Source: Candidatus Hydrothermus pacificus
GTDB lineage: Bacteria; Hydrothermota; Hydrothermia; Hydrothermales; Hydrothermaceae
Reading direction: 5' to 3'
NCBI GenBank assembly: GCA_002011615.1
Contig: MTOH01000002.1
Span: 20,711 to 84,710 of the forward strand
Length of the DNA: 64,000 nucleotides
The position numbers and the translations under genes were made by a program. How positions within the stretch are numbered: position 1 is the stretch's first letter; each line of letters starts with the position of its first letter. The notes beneath the pieces are model-generated. The model was not told the origin of the DNA, did not search any database, and saw only the letters and a program-made list of their open reading frames with translations. Shown one piece after another: positions 54,342 to 62,921 of this stretch.

Positions 54342-54619
54342 TGTCCCGGTACCCAGACCCAGCCTCCTCTTGCTCTTTTCCAGTGTCCTGGAACCCATAC
54401 TGCGTGTTTTTTGGGCTTTTTAGCCCAGTGTCCAGGAACCCATACCCATGTTCCTGCTTTCCATGCCCAGTGTCCTGGAACCCATACATAATTATGACCC
54501 GGAGGCGATGGTTTCACCTCAACCTTTGGCGGGGGTGGCTGTTTTTTAACCACCACTGTTCTTGTAACACAGGACATCATGAACATTCCAGCAATTAAAG
54601 TGACAATTAACTTTTTCAT
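54332..54619 (-). CDS. lipoprotein with WVPGHW repeats
   Basis: 95 residues. A lipobox (GMFMMSC, Cys17) is followed by a Lys/Pro-rich linker and four copies of a [VW]WVPGHW motif separated by 5-10 basic residues (WAWKAGT, AKKPKKHA, KRARGG). YxWxPGHW-type repeats occur in small outer-membrane or periplasmic proteins of unknown role. Strong ribosome-binding site AAAGGAGG. The repeat DNA runs into the start of the phosphorylase gene. Confidence 0.8.
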   Translation of the reverse strand: MKKLIVTLIAGMFMMSCVTRTVVVKKQPPPPKVEVKPSPPGHNYVWVPGHWAWKAGTWVWVPGHWAKKPKKHAVWVPGHWKRARGGWVWVPGHWK

Positions 54620-54722
54620 GTTTGACCTCCTTTTTAATAATTTAGACTCAAAAAAAACATTTTCGGTTCAAATTAAATTTAATTATAATTAAACTGTATC
54701 CCTGATTTCAAAACATCCCTGT

Positions 54723-54752
54723 TTGACTTTTACACTCCCTTTGTTTTATTTT
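54723..54752 (+). promoter_or_regulatory. putative hemL promoter
   Basis: TTGACT (54723-54728), 18-bp spacer, TATTTT (54747-54752); same layout as the mpgS promoter. The leader of about 30 bases contains AAGGGAG before ATG 54789. Confidence 0.5.
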
Positions 54753-54788
54753 TAATCTCTTGGTTTGAATTTTAAAAGGGAGAGTTTA

Positions 54789-56066
54789 ATGGAAAAGTCA
54801 AAAGAACTTTATGCAAGGGCAAAAGAGGTTATGCCGGGTGGTGTTTCTTCACCTGTGAGAGCATTTAAGGCGGTTGAACTACCTCCGATTTTTGTTGAAA
54901 GAGGAGAGGGTGCTTATATCTATGATGTTGATGGAAAAAAGTATGTTGACTTTGTCCTTTCATGGGGACCTTTGATTTTAGGGCATGCTCATCCCGAAGT
55001 GGTAAAGGAAGTTAAAAGAGTCTGTGAAAGGGGTTTTTCCTACGGTATGTCAACAGAAAAAGAGGTTTTGCTTGCCGAAAAGATAAAAAAAGCATTTCCC
55101 TTTGTGGATGGAATAAGATTTGTGAACTCAGGAACAGAAGCAACAATGAGCGCTCTGAGAGTTGCAAGAGCCTTTACCAAAAGAAATAAGGTGATAAAGT
55201 TTGAGGGGTGTTATCACGGTCATTCTGATTCTTTTCTTGTAAAGGCAGGCTCAGGAGGTTTAACTTTTGGTGTCCCTTCTTCTCCTGGAGTTCCTGAAAG
55301 CGTTACAAAGGACACTGTTCTTTTACCCTATAACGATATTGAAGGTGTGAAGGAGATTTTCAAAAAGCAGGGAGAGGAGATTGCCTGTGTTATTGTTGAA
55401 CCGATTGCAGGAAATATGGGTGTTGTATTGCCTGAAAATGAATTTCTTCAAGGTTTGAGGGAGGTAACCCAAAAATACGGCGCCCTTTTGATTTTCGACG
55501 AGGTTATAACAGGCTTCAGGGTTGAATTCGGGGGTGTGAGCACCAGGAAAAGGATAATACCCGATTTAATAACTCTTGGCAAGGTTATAGGTGGTGGGTT
55601 TCCTGTGGGTGCTTATGGTGGTAGAAAAGAAATTATGGAACTTGTCTCTCCTGAAGGTCCGGTTTATCAGGCAGGAACCCTCTCAGGAAACCCAATTGCA
55701 ATGACTGCAGGACTTAAAACCCTTGAAATTCTTGAAAAGGAAAATCCTTATTCTTATATTAAAGAAAATCTTGAATTCTTTACTCAGAATTTGAAAGATA
55801 TATTTTATAAAAATGGAATTCCTGTGAGTATACCCAGATCTACCACCTTTTTTTCAATATTTTTCTCTGAAAAACCTCCGAGAAATCTTAATGAAGTTCA
55901 GGAAACCGATAAAAAAATTTTTATCAGGTTATTTAAAAAGGCTCTTGAAAAGGGAATTTTATTGCCCCCTTCACCCTTTGAAGCAATGTTTTTGTCAGTA
56001 TTTCATGATAAGAATGTACTCTCACAGATTCTTGAAATCTTTGAAAACATTATTTTAAAAGAATAA
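54789..56066 (+). CDS. hemL: glutamate-1-semialdehyde 2,1-aminomutase
   Basis: PLP enzyme making 5-aminolevulinate for tetrapyrroles from glutamate semialdehyde. 425 residues from ATG 54789, chosen because AAGGGAG lies just upstream and the protein then begins MEKSKELYARAKEVMPGG. A TTG at 54765 would add eight residues without a ribosome-binding site. Motifs: PGGVSSPVRAF, NSGTEATMSALRVAR, YHGHSDSFL, FDEVITGFR and the PLP-lysine segment LGKVIGGGFPVGAYGG. No other haem genes are nearby. Its 3' end overlaps a convergent gene by 17 bases. Confidence 0.96.
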   Translation: MEKSKELYARAKEVMPGGVSSPVRAFKAVELPPIFVERGEGAYIYDVDGKKYVDFVLSWGPLILGHAHPEVVKEVKRVCERGFSYGMSTEKEVLLAEKIKKAFPFVDGIRFVNSGTEATMSALRVARAFTKRNKVIKFEGCYHGHSDSFLVKAGSGGLTFGVPSSPGVPESVTKDTVLLPYNDIEGVKEIFKKQGEEIACVIVEPIAGNMGVVLPENEFLQGLREVTQKYGALLIFDEVITGFRVEFGGVSTRKRIIPDLITLGKVIGGGFPVGAYGGRKEIMELVSPEGPVYQAGTLSGNPIAMTAGLKTLEILEKENPYSYIKENLEFFTQNLKDIFYKNGIPVSIPRSTTFFSIFFSEKPPRNLNEVQETDKKIFIRLFKKALEKGILLPPSPFEAMFLSVFHDKNVLSQILEIFENIILKE

Positions 56067-57330
56067 TTTTAAGTTTTTGTTTTTCTTTTTTTAAAAAGTA
56101 TATCCCATTGGTCTTAATGCCTTTAATTTTTCTTCCTGTAAAACCAAGTATCTCGTAATTTTTGAACCTTTTGAGGTTATATATCACAGGAAAGCTTATC
56201 CTGACCTTGTAAGGATAATTCTTTTCTTCCACCTTTATATCTTTTTGCACTTTTATCATATATACATCATCACCACCTGCACCAAAAGAACTGGTTTTTC
56301 CGACAATTATATAGCATGAATCCATTCCCTGTTTCACAAAATGACCTGTGTCAAATCCGTTTCCTCCGTAAAATTCTGACCAGAGCGGATTTCCTGTTGA
56401 ATCGGTTTTTAAAAGCCATACAAGAGTTCCGAAGTTTCCTGTAATAATATATCCGTTATCAAATGCCTCGTTAATACACCATGAAGTGTCATTACTCAGA
56501 CTCCCATTATATTTAGTCCATATCTGTTCTCCTCTCTCGGTTATTTTCATATAGCATATTTCATACCCCAGAAACACCCAGTGAGAAGAACCACAGAGTA
56601 TATAATTTCCATCGTTTGTTCCTGAGATGTGGAATGCCATATCATCATCTCCTGGTCTGCCGTATTGTTTTATCCATAGGGTATCGCCATTTTCTTCTAT
56701 TCCCACAAGATATATATCTGCATCTGAAGGACCCGAAGAATATGTATAACCTGTGGATATATATCCATTGTTTGATTTGCAGATAGAATAACCGTAGTCA
56801 TCATAGTTACCACCATATCTTCTTTCCCATATCAGGTTTCCTGTTGTATCAATTTTTGCAAAATAGAGGTCAAGGTCTCCTGCAGGAGATTCTTTATATC
56901 CTGTAATTATAAAATTACTATCAACGGTTATCTCAAAATCCCTTGCATATTCGTGGAGCGTATCACCCATTGTTATTTCCCATATTAAATTTCCTTCAGA
57001 ATCAATTTTTACAATGTATATGTCCGAATCAAGAGGTGATAAACTATAACCCAGAATCACATAGCCGTTCCTGTGCTCTTTTATAGAAAAGGCGAACTCA
57101 TCATTAACCCCACCATAGTATTTTGTCCATACAGTATCCCCGTTTATATCTATCTTTAAAACATAAAAATCAGAGCCTCCATTACCAAAGGAGTAAGTGT
57201 TGCCTGCAACAATATAGCAGGAATCAGGGGTTTCTAAAAAACAGAATCCCGCGTCATCCTGTGTTCCGCCATATGTTTTTTCCCATAAAATACCATGATA
57301 TAATATTAAAAATACAATCAGCAGGTTCAT
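56050..57330 (-). CDS. secreted repeat (delta-60-like) protein with short sorting domain
   Basis: 426 residues: a signal (NLLIVFLILYHGIL), then about seven repeats of roughly 52 residues with the theme 'YGGxxDDxxxxxxxxxDxxYIxxGxTxSxGxGxxDxYxxKID', typical of beta-propeller proteins in uncultured phyla. The last 35-40 residues are a shortened CTD (YEILGFTGRKIKGIKTNGIYFL, basic tail). Function unknown. The promoter and the ~68-bp module at 57372-57439 lie upstream. Confidence 0.8.
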   Translation of the reverse strand: MNLLIVFLILYHGILWEKTYGGTQDDAGFCFLETPDSCYIVAGNTYSFGNGGSDFYVLKIDINGDTVWTKYYGGVNDEFAFSIKEHRNGYVILGYSLSPLDSDIYIVKIDSEGNLIWEITMGDTLHEYARDFEITVDSNFIITGYKESPAGDLDLYFAKIDTTGNLIWERRYGGNYDDYGYSICKSNNGYISTGYTYSSGPSDADIYLVGIEENGDTLWIKQYGRPGDDDMAFHISGTNDGNYILCGSSHWVFLGYEICYMKITERGEQIWTKYNGSLSNDTSWCINEAFDNGYIITGNFGTLVWLLKTDSTGNPLWSEFYGGNGFDTGHFVKQGMDSCYIIVGKTSSFGAGGDDVYMIKVQKDIKVEEKNYPYKVRISFPVIYNLKRFKNYEILGFTGRKIKGIKTNGIYFLKKEKQKLKIILLK

Positions 57331-57341
57331 TTTCCAGAATT

Positions 57342-57371
57342 ATTTTAAAGTAACACCACTTTAAAATTCAA
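57342..57371 (-). promoter_or_regulatory. putative promoter of the 57330 gene
   Basis: Minus strand TTGAAT (57366-57371), 18-bp spacer, TAAAAT (57342-57347), 11 bases to ATG 57330. No clear Shine-Dalgarno sequence. The shared module adjoins it on the upstream side. Confidence 0.58.
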
Positions 57372-57439
57372 GAGTTCAGATCACCTCATCAAAAATCTGA
57401 CCCAGATAAAAAAGTTGGATTTTTATATGAACCTGCAGG
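57372..57439 (-). repeat. shared upstream module, copy 2 (before the 57330 gene promoter)
   Basis: Reverse-strand counterpart of 49516-49582. On the minus strand it runs CCTGCAGG, TCATATAAAAAT, CTTTTTTAT, GATTTTTGATGAG, then the TTGAAT -35. It may also form the 3' trailer of the upstream aminotransferase gene. Confidence 0.6.
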
Positions 57440-57463
57440 GTGTTTTAATCCATATTTTTTAAA

Positions 57464-58711
57464 TTATTTTCCAAAAACTTTTCTAAAGGCTTTCAGGATT
57501 ATTTCTACCTCTTTTTCACCTATGATTAAAGGAGGTGTTATCCTCAGAGTGTATTTATGAGTGTCCTTTGTGATGGTTCCCTCTTTTAGAAGTTCCATAG
57601 CAAATTTCATTCCTTCTCCGTATTTCTTTTTAATCTCAACTCCTATCAAAAGCCCTTTACCCCTTACTTCTTTAATTATATCACTCTCTATTTCCCTTAA
57701 TCCCTTCATTATCTTCTCACCCATTTTTCTCGCATTTTCGTGGAGTTTTAATCTTTCCATTTCGCAGATTGCCTCAATTGCTATTCTTACGCCCAGAGGA
57801 TTGCCTCCAAAAGTGCTCCCATGAGAGCCGGGGTCAAACACCTCCATAACTTCTTTTTTGCCTGCAACCGCAGATACAGGGAAAAGACCTCCCCCGAGTG
57901 CTTTACCAAGGGTTATCAAATCAGGTTTTGCATTTTCCCATTGCCATGCAAACCTCTTTCCTGTTCTTCCAAAACCTGTCTGAATTTCGTCAAATATTAA
58001 AAGGACATTCTCCTTATCACATATTTCTCTGACATCTTTTAAATAACCTTCATAGGGAATTATAACACCTCCTTCTGCCTGAATTGGTTCCACAAGGAAG
58101 GCAACCGTATTTTTTGTTATCGCTTTTTTAAGTGCTTCGGGGTCACCGTAGGGTATCAATTTAAATCCCGGAGTAAAAGGACCAAATCCCCTTCTATAAT
58201 CAGGGTCAGAAGAGAACCCGACGATTGTTGTGGTTCTCCCGTGGAAGTTATGTTCGCATGCAATTATCTCTGCTTTATCTTCTTTAACCTTCTTTTTCAT
58301 ATATCCCCATCTTCTCGCAGCCTTTATTGCAGTTTCAACTGCTTCGGCTCCTGTATTCATTGGTAAAATCATATCCATCTTTGTGTATTCTGCAAGAACC
58401 CTGCAGAAAAGAGCAAGTTCCTCTGTGTATACGGGTCTTCCGGTAAGGGTAAGTTTTCTCATCTGTTTTATTGCAGAATTTATAATGTTTTTGTTTAAAT
58501 GTCCGTGGGAAACAGCAGAATAGCATCCTATGCAGTCAAGATACTTTTTACCTTCTTTGTCCCATACCCATATTCCCTTACCTTTTGTTATGACAACTGG
58601 AAGGGGTTTGTAGTTGTGGGCACCGTATTTTTCCGTAAGCCTTATTGTATCCTTTGAAGAAAGACTTTCAAGGACTTTTTCCACTCCTTTTTCCATGATA
58701 TCTTTGAGCAT
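57464..58711 (-). CDS. ornithine aminotransferase-like PLP enzyme
   Basis: 415 residues, class III aminotransferase. YGAHNYKPLPVVITKGKGIWVWD, DCIGCYSAVSHGH, MNTGAEAVETAIKAARRWGY and HNFHGRTTTIVGFS follow the ornithine-delta-aminotransferase pattern (RocD) rather than ArgD. The PLP lysine lies in LITLGKALGGG. It would convert ornithine and 2-oxoglutarate to glutamate-semialdehyde and glutamate. A glutamate-dehydrogenase-like gene is divergent from it. AGGAG precedes the ATG. Confidence 0.87.
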   Translation of the reverse strand: MLKDIMEKGVEKVLESLSSKDTIRLTEKYGAHNYKPLPVVITKGKGIWVWDKEGKKYLDCIGCYSAVSHGHLNKNIINSAIKQMRKLTLTGRPVYTEELALFCRVLAEYTKMDMILPMNTGAEAVETAIKAARRWGYMKKKVKEDKAEIIACEHNFHGRTTTIVGFSSDPDYRRGFGPFTPGFKLIPYGDPEALKKAITKNTVAFLVEPIQAEGGVIIPYEGYLKDVREICDKENVLLIFDEIQTGFGRTGKRFAWQWENAKPDLITLGKALGGGLFPVSAVAGKKEVMEVFDPGSHGSTFGGNPLGVRIAIEAICEMERLKLHENARKMGEKIMKGLREIESDIIKEVRGKGLLIGVEIKKKYGEGMKFAMELLKEGTITKDTHKYTLRITPPLIIGEKEVEIILKAFRKVFGK

Positions 58712-58735
58712 CTTTCACTCCTTTTTTGATTTAGT

Positions 58736-58765
58736 TTGAAGATTTCTATTATATTGCTTTAAAAT
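58736..58765 (+). promoter_or_regulatory. putative leaderless promoter of the 58772 gene
   Basis: TTGAAG (58736-58741), 18-bp spacer, TAAAAT (58760-58765), six bases, ATG 58772. No ribosome-binding site. Confidence 0.6.
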
Positions 58766-58771
58766 TTTAAA

Positions 58772-59944
58772 ATGAAAAAAGAAGTTCTTGATTTTTATCT
58801 GAAAGTAGGTGCAAAAAATCTCAATATATCAGAGAAACTTGTTGAGTTTCTGGAAAAGGGTGATGCACATCTTGAATTTTTCATGCCTTTTGAAAAGAAA
58901 AAAGGCGAACTGGTTAAAATCCCCTGTGAATTTTTTTATGCATCCCGGGTCAGAGGTCCTTATTTTGGAGAGCTACATATGAGAGAAGATGTAAGTTCTA
59001 ATGATATGCAATCTCTTGCTTTTCTGAATGTCTTCACAAATGCATTTTTTGATATACCTTTTGGAGGAATGTGTTCTAAAATAGGAATTGATGAAGACGA
59101 TTACACAGTGTGGGATAAAAGGATTATCTTAAGAGAAGTAATTGGTAAAATTCTCGGAACAGAAGAGTTTGGAAATTTTGTTATTTTGCCAGGAAAAGGA
59201 ATGACTATTGAAACTGTTGCAATTATATATGATGAGTTTCTAAAGCAAGTCCAGACTCCTTTTGAATGCATACTTGGCAAGCCTCCTGAAATACACGGTA
59301 TTGAAGATTTTAGTGATATGTTTTCAGAACTTGTCATTTTTGCAATAGAGACAATGTTAGAGGATTCAGGGGAAAGCCTGAAGGGCAAAAAGATAACCTT
59401 TTATGGATTTGATGAATATTCCGATACTATAATGGAAAAAATGTATGCAAGGGGAATCAAAAATTTTATTGTTAGCTTTGAAGATGCAAACTTTTTTAAA
59501 GTTCCAGAGGAAGTCAGGTCAAAAATTTTAACTATTTCCGAAGAGGAACTTGTATCCTATGAAACTGATATTTTTATAATATCAGAAACTGCAAAGGAAA
59601 TAACAAAAGAAAAAGCCAATTTCCTTAATTCTGCTCATGTGCTTGAATTAAAACCTTTTTCTATGCTACCTGAGGCAGAGGAGATTATTTCCCGTAGAAA
59701 CCTTAATTTGTTGCCCGACATTTTCACAAGAGGAATTCTAAATTTAATTTATTTTGAGGAATACCTTAAAGGTAAAAATAGATGTAAAACAGGAGATATA
59801 ATGGTGGAGATTAAAAGGAAATTTATAGATGTATACAGGGACACACTCGGGATAGGGATTGCCAAAAACCTGTCAATTAAAAAAACTGCCTATATGATAG
59901 CACTGGGCAAAATTATGAAATTAATATCTGTTAAGGGGGTGTAA
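58772..59944 (+). CDS. glutamate dehydrogenase-like protein, probably catalytically inactive
   Basis: 390 residues with the layout of Glu/Leu/Phe/Val dehydrogenases: RGPYFGELHMREDVSSNDMQ aligns to the substrate-domain 'RGPxKGGxRf...', and FFDIPFGGMCSKIGID to 'IPYGGgKGGixxdP'. The three conserved lysines (of KGG, MTWK and the catalytic GGxKGG) are not at their positions, and the Rossmann glycine motif is degenerate (FYGFDEYSDTI). The C-terminal helices are kept. It may be a structural or regulatory pseudoenzyme. The next gene, one codon-step away, encodes a cNMP-binding domain. Confidence 0.75.
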   Translation: MKKEVLDFYLKVGAKNLNISEKLVEFLEKGDAHLEFFMPFEKKKGELVKIPCEFFYASRVRGPYFGELHMREDVSSNDMQSLAFLNVFTNAFFDIPFGGMCSKIGIDEDDYTVWDKRIILREVIGKILGTEEFGNFVILPGKGMTIETVAIIYDEFLKQVQTPFECILGKPPEIHGIEDFSDMFSELVIFAIETMLEDSGESLKGKKITFYGFDEYSDTIMEKMYARGIKNFIVSFEDANFFKVPEEVRSKILTISEEELVSYETDIFIISETAKEITKEKANFLNSAHVLELKPFSMLPEAEEIISRRNLNLLPDIFTRGILNLIYFEEYLKGKNRCKTGDIMVEIKRKFIDVYRDTLGIGIAKNLSIKKTAYMIALGKIMKLISVKGV

Positions 59945-60460
59945 ATGAATAGAACCGAGTTGCTCAAAACCTTTCCATTTTTTAAAAACTTTGATGAACC
60001 GGTGCTCAAAGAGTTTTCAGAATTTTCATTTCCTTTGAAAATAAATAAAGGTGAGATTTTATTTGAAGAAGGCTCCTATGGTGCTGACCTTTACATTGTG
60101 AAAAAGGGTAAAGGTGAGGTCGTGAAAAAAGGAAAAGAAACAGGAGAGGAGTTTAAAATAGCAGAGGTAGAAGAAGGGAATATTGTTGGTGAAATTGCCT
60201 GGATTCTCGGGAAAGAAAGAACAGCAACTTTCAAAGCCCTTACCAATATGGAGGTTTTGAGAATTGATGGAGATATATTAAAGAAAAAAATAGGCGAGGG
60301 TAGTAAGGGCGCTCTGAGTTTTCTCTTTGAACTTTTGAAACTGGAGGCTGAAAGGTTATTTCTTACATCAACCGAACTCCTGAAATTTCTTGAAAGAATG
60401 ATTTCAAAAGACGAAATCACTCGCTTAAGAGAAACTATATCAAAAACAATTGCCTTTTAA
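59945..60460 (+). CDS. stand-alone cyclic-nucleotide-binding domain protein
   Basis: 171 residues: a Crp-type cNMP-binding barrel (about 10-125) with the phosphate-binding cassette GEIAWILGKERTATFKAL, in which the Glu and Arg that contact the cyclic phosphate and ribose are intact, so cAMP binding is plausible. A helical tail follows but no helix-turn-helix, so it is not a Crp-like DNA-binding factor. It starts directly after the GDH-like stop, suggesting a paired role. It ends four bases from the convergent reductase gene. Confidence 0.87.
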   Translation: MNRTELLKTFPFFKNFDEPVLKEFSEFSFPLKINKGEILFEEGSYGADLYIVKKGKGEVVKKGKETGEEFKIAEVEEGNIVGEIAWILGKERTATFKALTNMEVLRIDGDILKKKIGEGSKGALSFLFELLKLEAERLFLTSTELLKFLERMISKDEITRLRETISKTIAF

Positions 60461-60464
60461 AGAA

Positions 60465-61409
60465 TCAGTTGTCGGTTATATATGTTATTTTTAAGTTTTT
60501 ACTTTCTTGATCAAGTTTTTTTATAATATTTTCGTCAAGCTTCCAGCCCATTGCACCTGCATTATCTTCTGCCTGTTTTTTGTTCTTTGCCCCTGGTATC
60601 GCAACAACCCCATTTTTCTCTATGAGCCACCTGAGAGCTACCTGTGCAGGGGTTTTCCCGAGACTTTGAGCAAATTTTTTCAAAACCTCAACAAAGTTTA
60701 GAATCTGAGTGAAATTTGGTTCTTTAAAAAGGGGATGGTCTTTTCTCAGGTCATCAGAGGGTTTGTTATCATGCGAAAATTTTCCGGCGAGAAGTCCCTG
60801 TGCAATTGGTGAGTAAGCAATTACAGATATATTCTGCTCCATGCAATAGGGTAGTATCTTTTTTTCTATATCCCTTGAGATTAAGTTGTATCTGACCTGG
60901 TTTGAGACAATAAATGTATTTTTAAGAGATTTCTGTGCTTCTTTAATCAAAGGAACAGGAAAGTTTGAAAGTCCTATATACCGCACTTTACCATCTTCCA
61001 CCAGTTTTTCAAGTGCTGTCATGGTTTCTTCCACAGGAACATATGAATTTGGCCAGTGGAACTGATACAGGTCAATGTAATCGGTCTTGAGTCTTTTTAA
61101 ACTTCCTTCACAGGCTTTTATCACATCATCATACCTTGCGTGAGTGCCTGCAACTTTTGTAGCAATTATTAAATTCTTTCTTCTCTTTCCAAGAACCTTA
61201 CCAAGTAGTTCCTCTGAAAATCCGTTTCCATAAACTTCTGCAGTATCTATCCAGTTTATACCCTTTTCAAGACTTACCTCAATTGCTTCAATTGCGTCTT
61301 TCTCTCCAAAATCTTTGCCCCATCCCCACCATTCTGTTCCGAACTGCCATGCTCCTAAACCTATTTTTGTGACATTCAAATCACTTTTTCCCAGTATTTC
61401 ATACTCCAT
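60465..61409 (-). CDS. aldo/keto reductase
   Basis: 314 residues with a TIM-barrel layout. Catalytic residues: Asp in WIDTAEVYGNG, Tyr in the same segment, Lys in IIATKVAG, His in YQFHWPN. NADP-binding elements near the C-terminus include AIPGAKNKKQAEDN. Nearest to the AKR group of YajO/YdjG-like reductases; substrate unknown. GGGAG precedes the ATG. Confidence 0.92.
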   Translation of the reverse strand: MEYEILGKSDLNVTKIGLGAWQFGTEWWGWGKDFGEKDAIEAIEVSLEKGINWIDTAEVYGNGFSEELLGKVLGKRRKNLIIATKVAGTHARYDDVIKACEGSLKRLKTDYIDLYQFHWPNSYVPVEETMTALEKLVEDGKVRYIGLSNFPVPLIKEAQKSLKNTFIVSNQVRYNLISRDIEKKILPYCMEQNISVIAYSPIAQGLLAGKFSHDNKPSDDLRKDHPLFKEPNFTQILNFVEVLKKFAQSLGKTPAQVALRWLIEKNGVVAIPGAKNKKQAEDNAGAMGWKLDENIIKKLDQESKNLKITYITDN

Positions 61410-61502
61410 TTTACTCTCCCTTTTAAAAATTAGAAATTTATTATAAGGTAAAAATACACTGAAAGAACCAGAAACCTATTGCAACTGATCATTTACCCCG
61501 GT

Positions 61503-62828
61503 TTATCTTATGATAAGGGGAATCTTTTCTACACACCTCTTTTTTCCTGATTTAAAAAGAACATAATAAATCCCCTGTTTTTTGACAGGATAAAAGAATT
61601 CTCCTTTAAAGAATTCTCTTTTATAAAGAACTCTGCCACTTATATCAAGTATTTTTAAACTAACAGGTTCGCGGGAATCAAGATAAATTCCATCCCTTGA
61701 AGGAAATACTTTTACACAGTTTTTGTATGTAAAATTATTTTCATGAATGGCTGTATAGGGTGCGTATCTGAAGACCGAAAGTCTTGTTCCACCTGCAAAA
61801 CCCCAGTTTCTGGATGCCATATCAAGACATACAGGAGATGCTCCCCATGGTGCATTTTCGTAAATAACAGTGTCAACATCCCATGTATTACCACCATCAT
61901 TTGTCTTTAAGAATACCGCAAAATAAGAACCGCTTGTATTCCACCTTGAACCTGCCCCTGCTGCAAAGCCCGTAAACTCATCAATAAATTCAATTCCATA
62001 AATTCCGTAGGGACCGAGGGAAACTTCCGGTGCCATTATGAGATTCCATGTATTTCCTCCATCTTCTGTTTTTAATATAAGACCCGGTGAAACAGAGTCC
62101 TTATAACCGCATGCCCATCCCTTTTGAGAGTTTATAAAGAAAACATCCCACAACTGAAATGGTGCACTGTCTATCTGAACTTCCCATGTGTTCCCGCCGT
62201 TTACTGTATGGAGTATAACCCCGTTTTTACCTTCACCCGTAAGGGTGTCATAATCTCCTCCTGCAATCCATCCTTCATTCTGGTTCAGAAAATAAACAGC
62301 CTTTAATGAATAGGATGTATCAGGAGCATTTTGAGAATCCCAGTTATTTCCTCCATCCGATGTATGAAGTATATCACTTTTATATCCAACAACCCAGCCG
62401 TTATTATAATCAACGAAGAAAACATCTTCCCATAACCTGTTCAGAAAACCTATGTCACCCCCGTAAATTGTATTCCATGTACTTCCGCCATCAGTTGTTT
62501 TTAAAAGACAGGCAACGGGGAAAAGACTGAAAACAATTCCTATTGAGGTCACATAACCGGTATTTAAGTCAAGGAACTGGATGGAAAAGGTGAAAAATGC
62601 CTCTTCAATTGACCAGGGTTGAATTTCCTGCCAGTTAACACCTCCATCCTGTGTTTTATAAATTATACCTCCAACACCGTCTCTTATACCAACGAGCCAC
62701 GCATTCATTGAGTCAACCGCGGATACATCCATAAATCCATTATCCGTGAGTTCATAATGAAGAAGTTCCCATCTTGAAGCAGAAAACAATACCCCTGTTA
62801 TTACCAGACTTATACATAATATTTTCAT
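61503..62828 (-). CDS. secreted YCF48/BNR-repeat protein with C-terminal sorting domain
   Basis: 441 residues from ATG 62828, chosen because GGGGG lies upstream and the product then starts with a signal peptide (MKILCISLVITGVLFSAS); the frame is open to 62927. About six repeats with the theme DGGxxW (DGGVNWQEI, DGGSTWNTI, DGGNNWDSQ, NGGNTWEVQ, DGGNTWNLI, DGGNTWDVD) make a beta-propeller. The last 70 residues are a CTD (VSLKILDISGRVLYKREF ... KQGIYYVLFKSGKK). Likely surface-displayed. Confidence 0.85.
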   Translation of the reverse strand: MKILCISLVITGVLFSASRWELLHYELTDNGFMDVSAVDSMNAWLVGIRDGVGGIIYKTQDGGVNWQEIQPWSIEEAFFTFSIQFLDLNTGYVTSIGIVFSLFPVACLLKTTDGGSTWNTIYGGDIGFLNRLWEDVFFVDYNNGWVVGYKSDILHTSDGGNNWDSQNAPDTSYSLKAVYFLNQNEGWIAGGDYDTLTGEGKNGVILHTVNGGNTWEVQIDSAPFQLWDVFFINSQKGWACGYKDSVSPGLILKTEDGGNTWNLIMAPEVSLGPYGIYGIEFIDEFTGFAAGAGSRWNTSGSYFAVFLKTNDGGNTWDVDTVIYENAPWGASPVCLDMASRNWGFAGGTRLSVFRYAPYTAIHENNFTYKNCVKVFPSRDGIYLDSREPVSLKILDISGRVLYKREFFKGEFFYPVKKQGIYYVLFKSGKKRCVEKIPLIIR

Positions 62829-62851
62829 AACACCCCCTTTTTGATTGAAAT

Positions 62852-62881
62852 ATAATAGCATAAAGGTGAGTAAAAAATCAA
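62852..62881 (-). promoter_or_regulatory. putative promoter of the 62828 gene
   Basis: Minus strand TTGATT (62876-62881), 18-bp spacer, TATTAT (62852-62857), followed by a leader with GGGGGTG before ATG 62828. Confidence 0.5.
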
Positions 62882-62891
62882 TATAAAATTC

Positions 62892-62920
62892 TTGAAAATT
62901 TATCAAAATTTTTGTATTAT
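62892..62920 (+). promoter_or_regulatory. putative promoter before the decayed ParB-like gene
   Basis: TTGAAA (62892-62897), 17-bp spacer, TATTAT (62915-62920). It sits only one base from the ATG at 62922, so transcription would start inside the old reading frame. It may be a chance match. Confidence 0.3.
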
Positions 62921-62921
62921 A

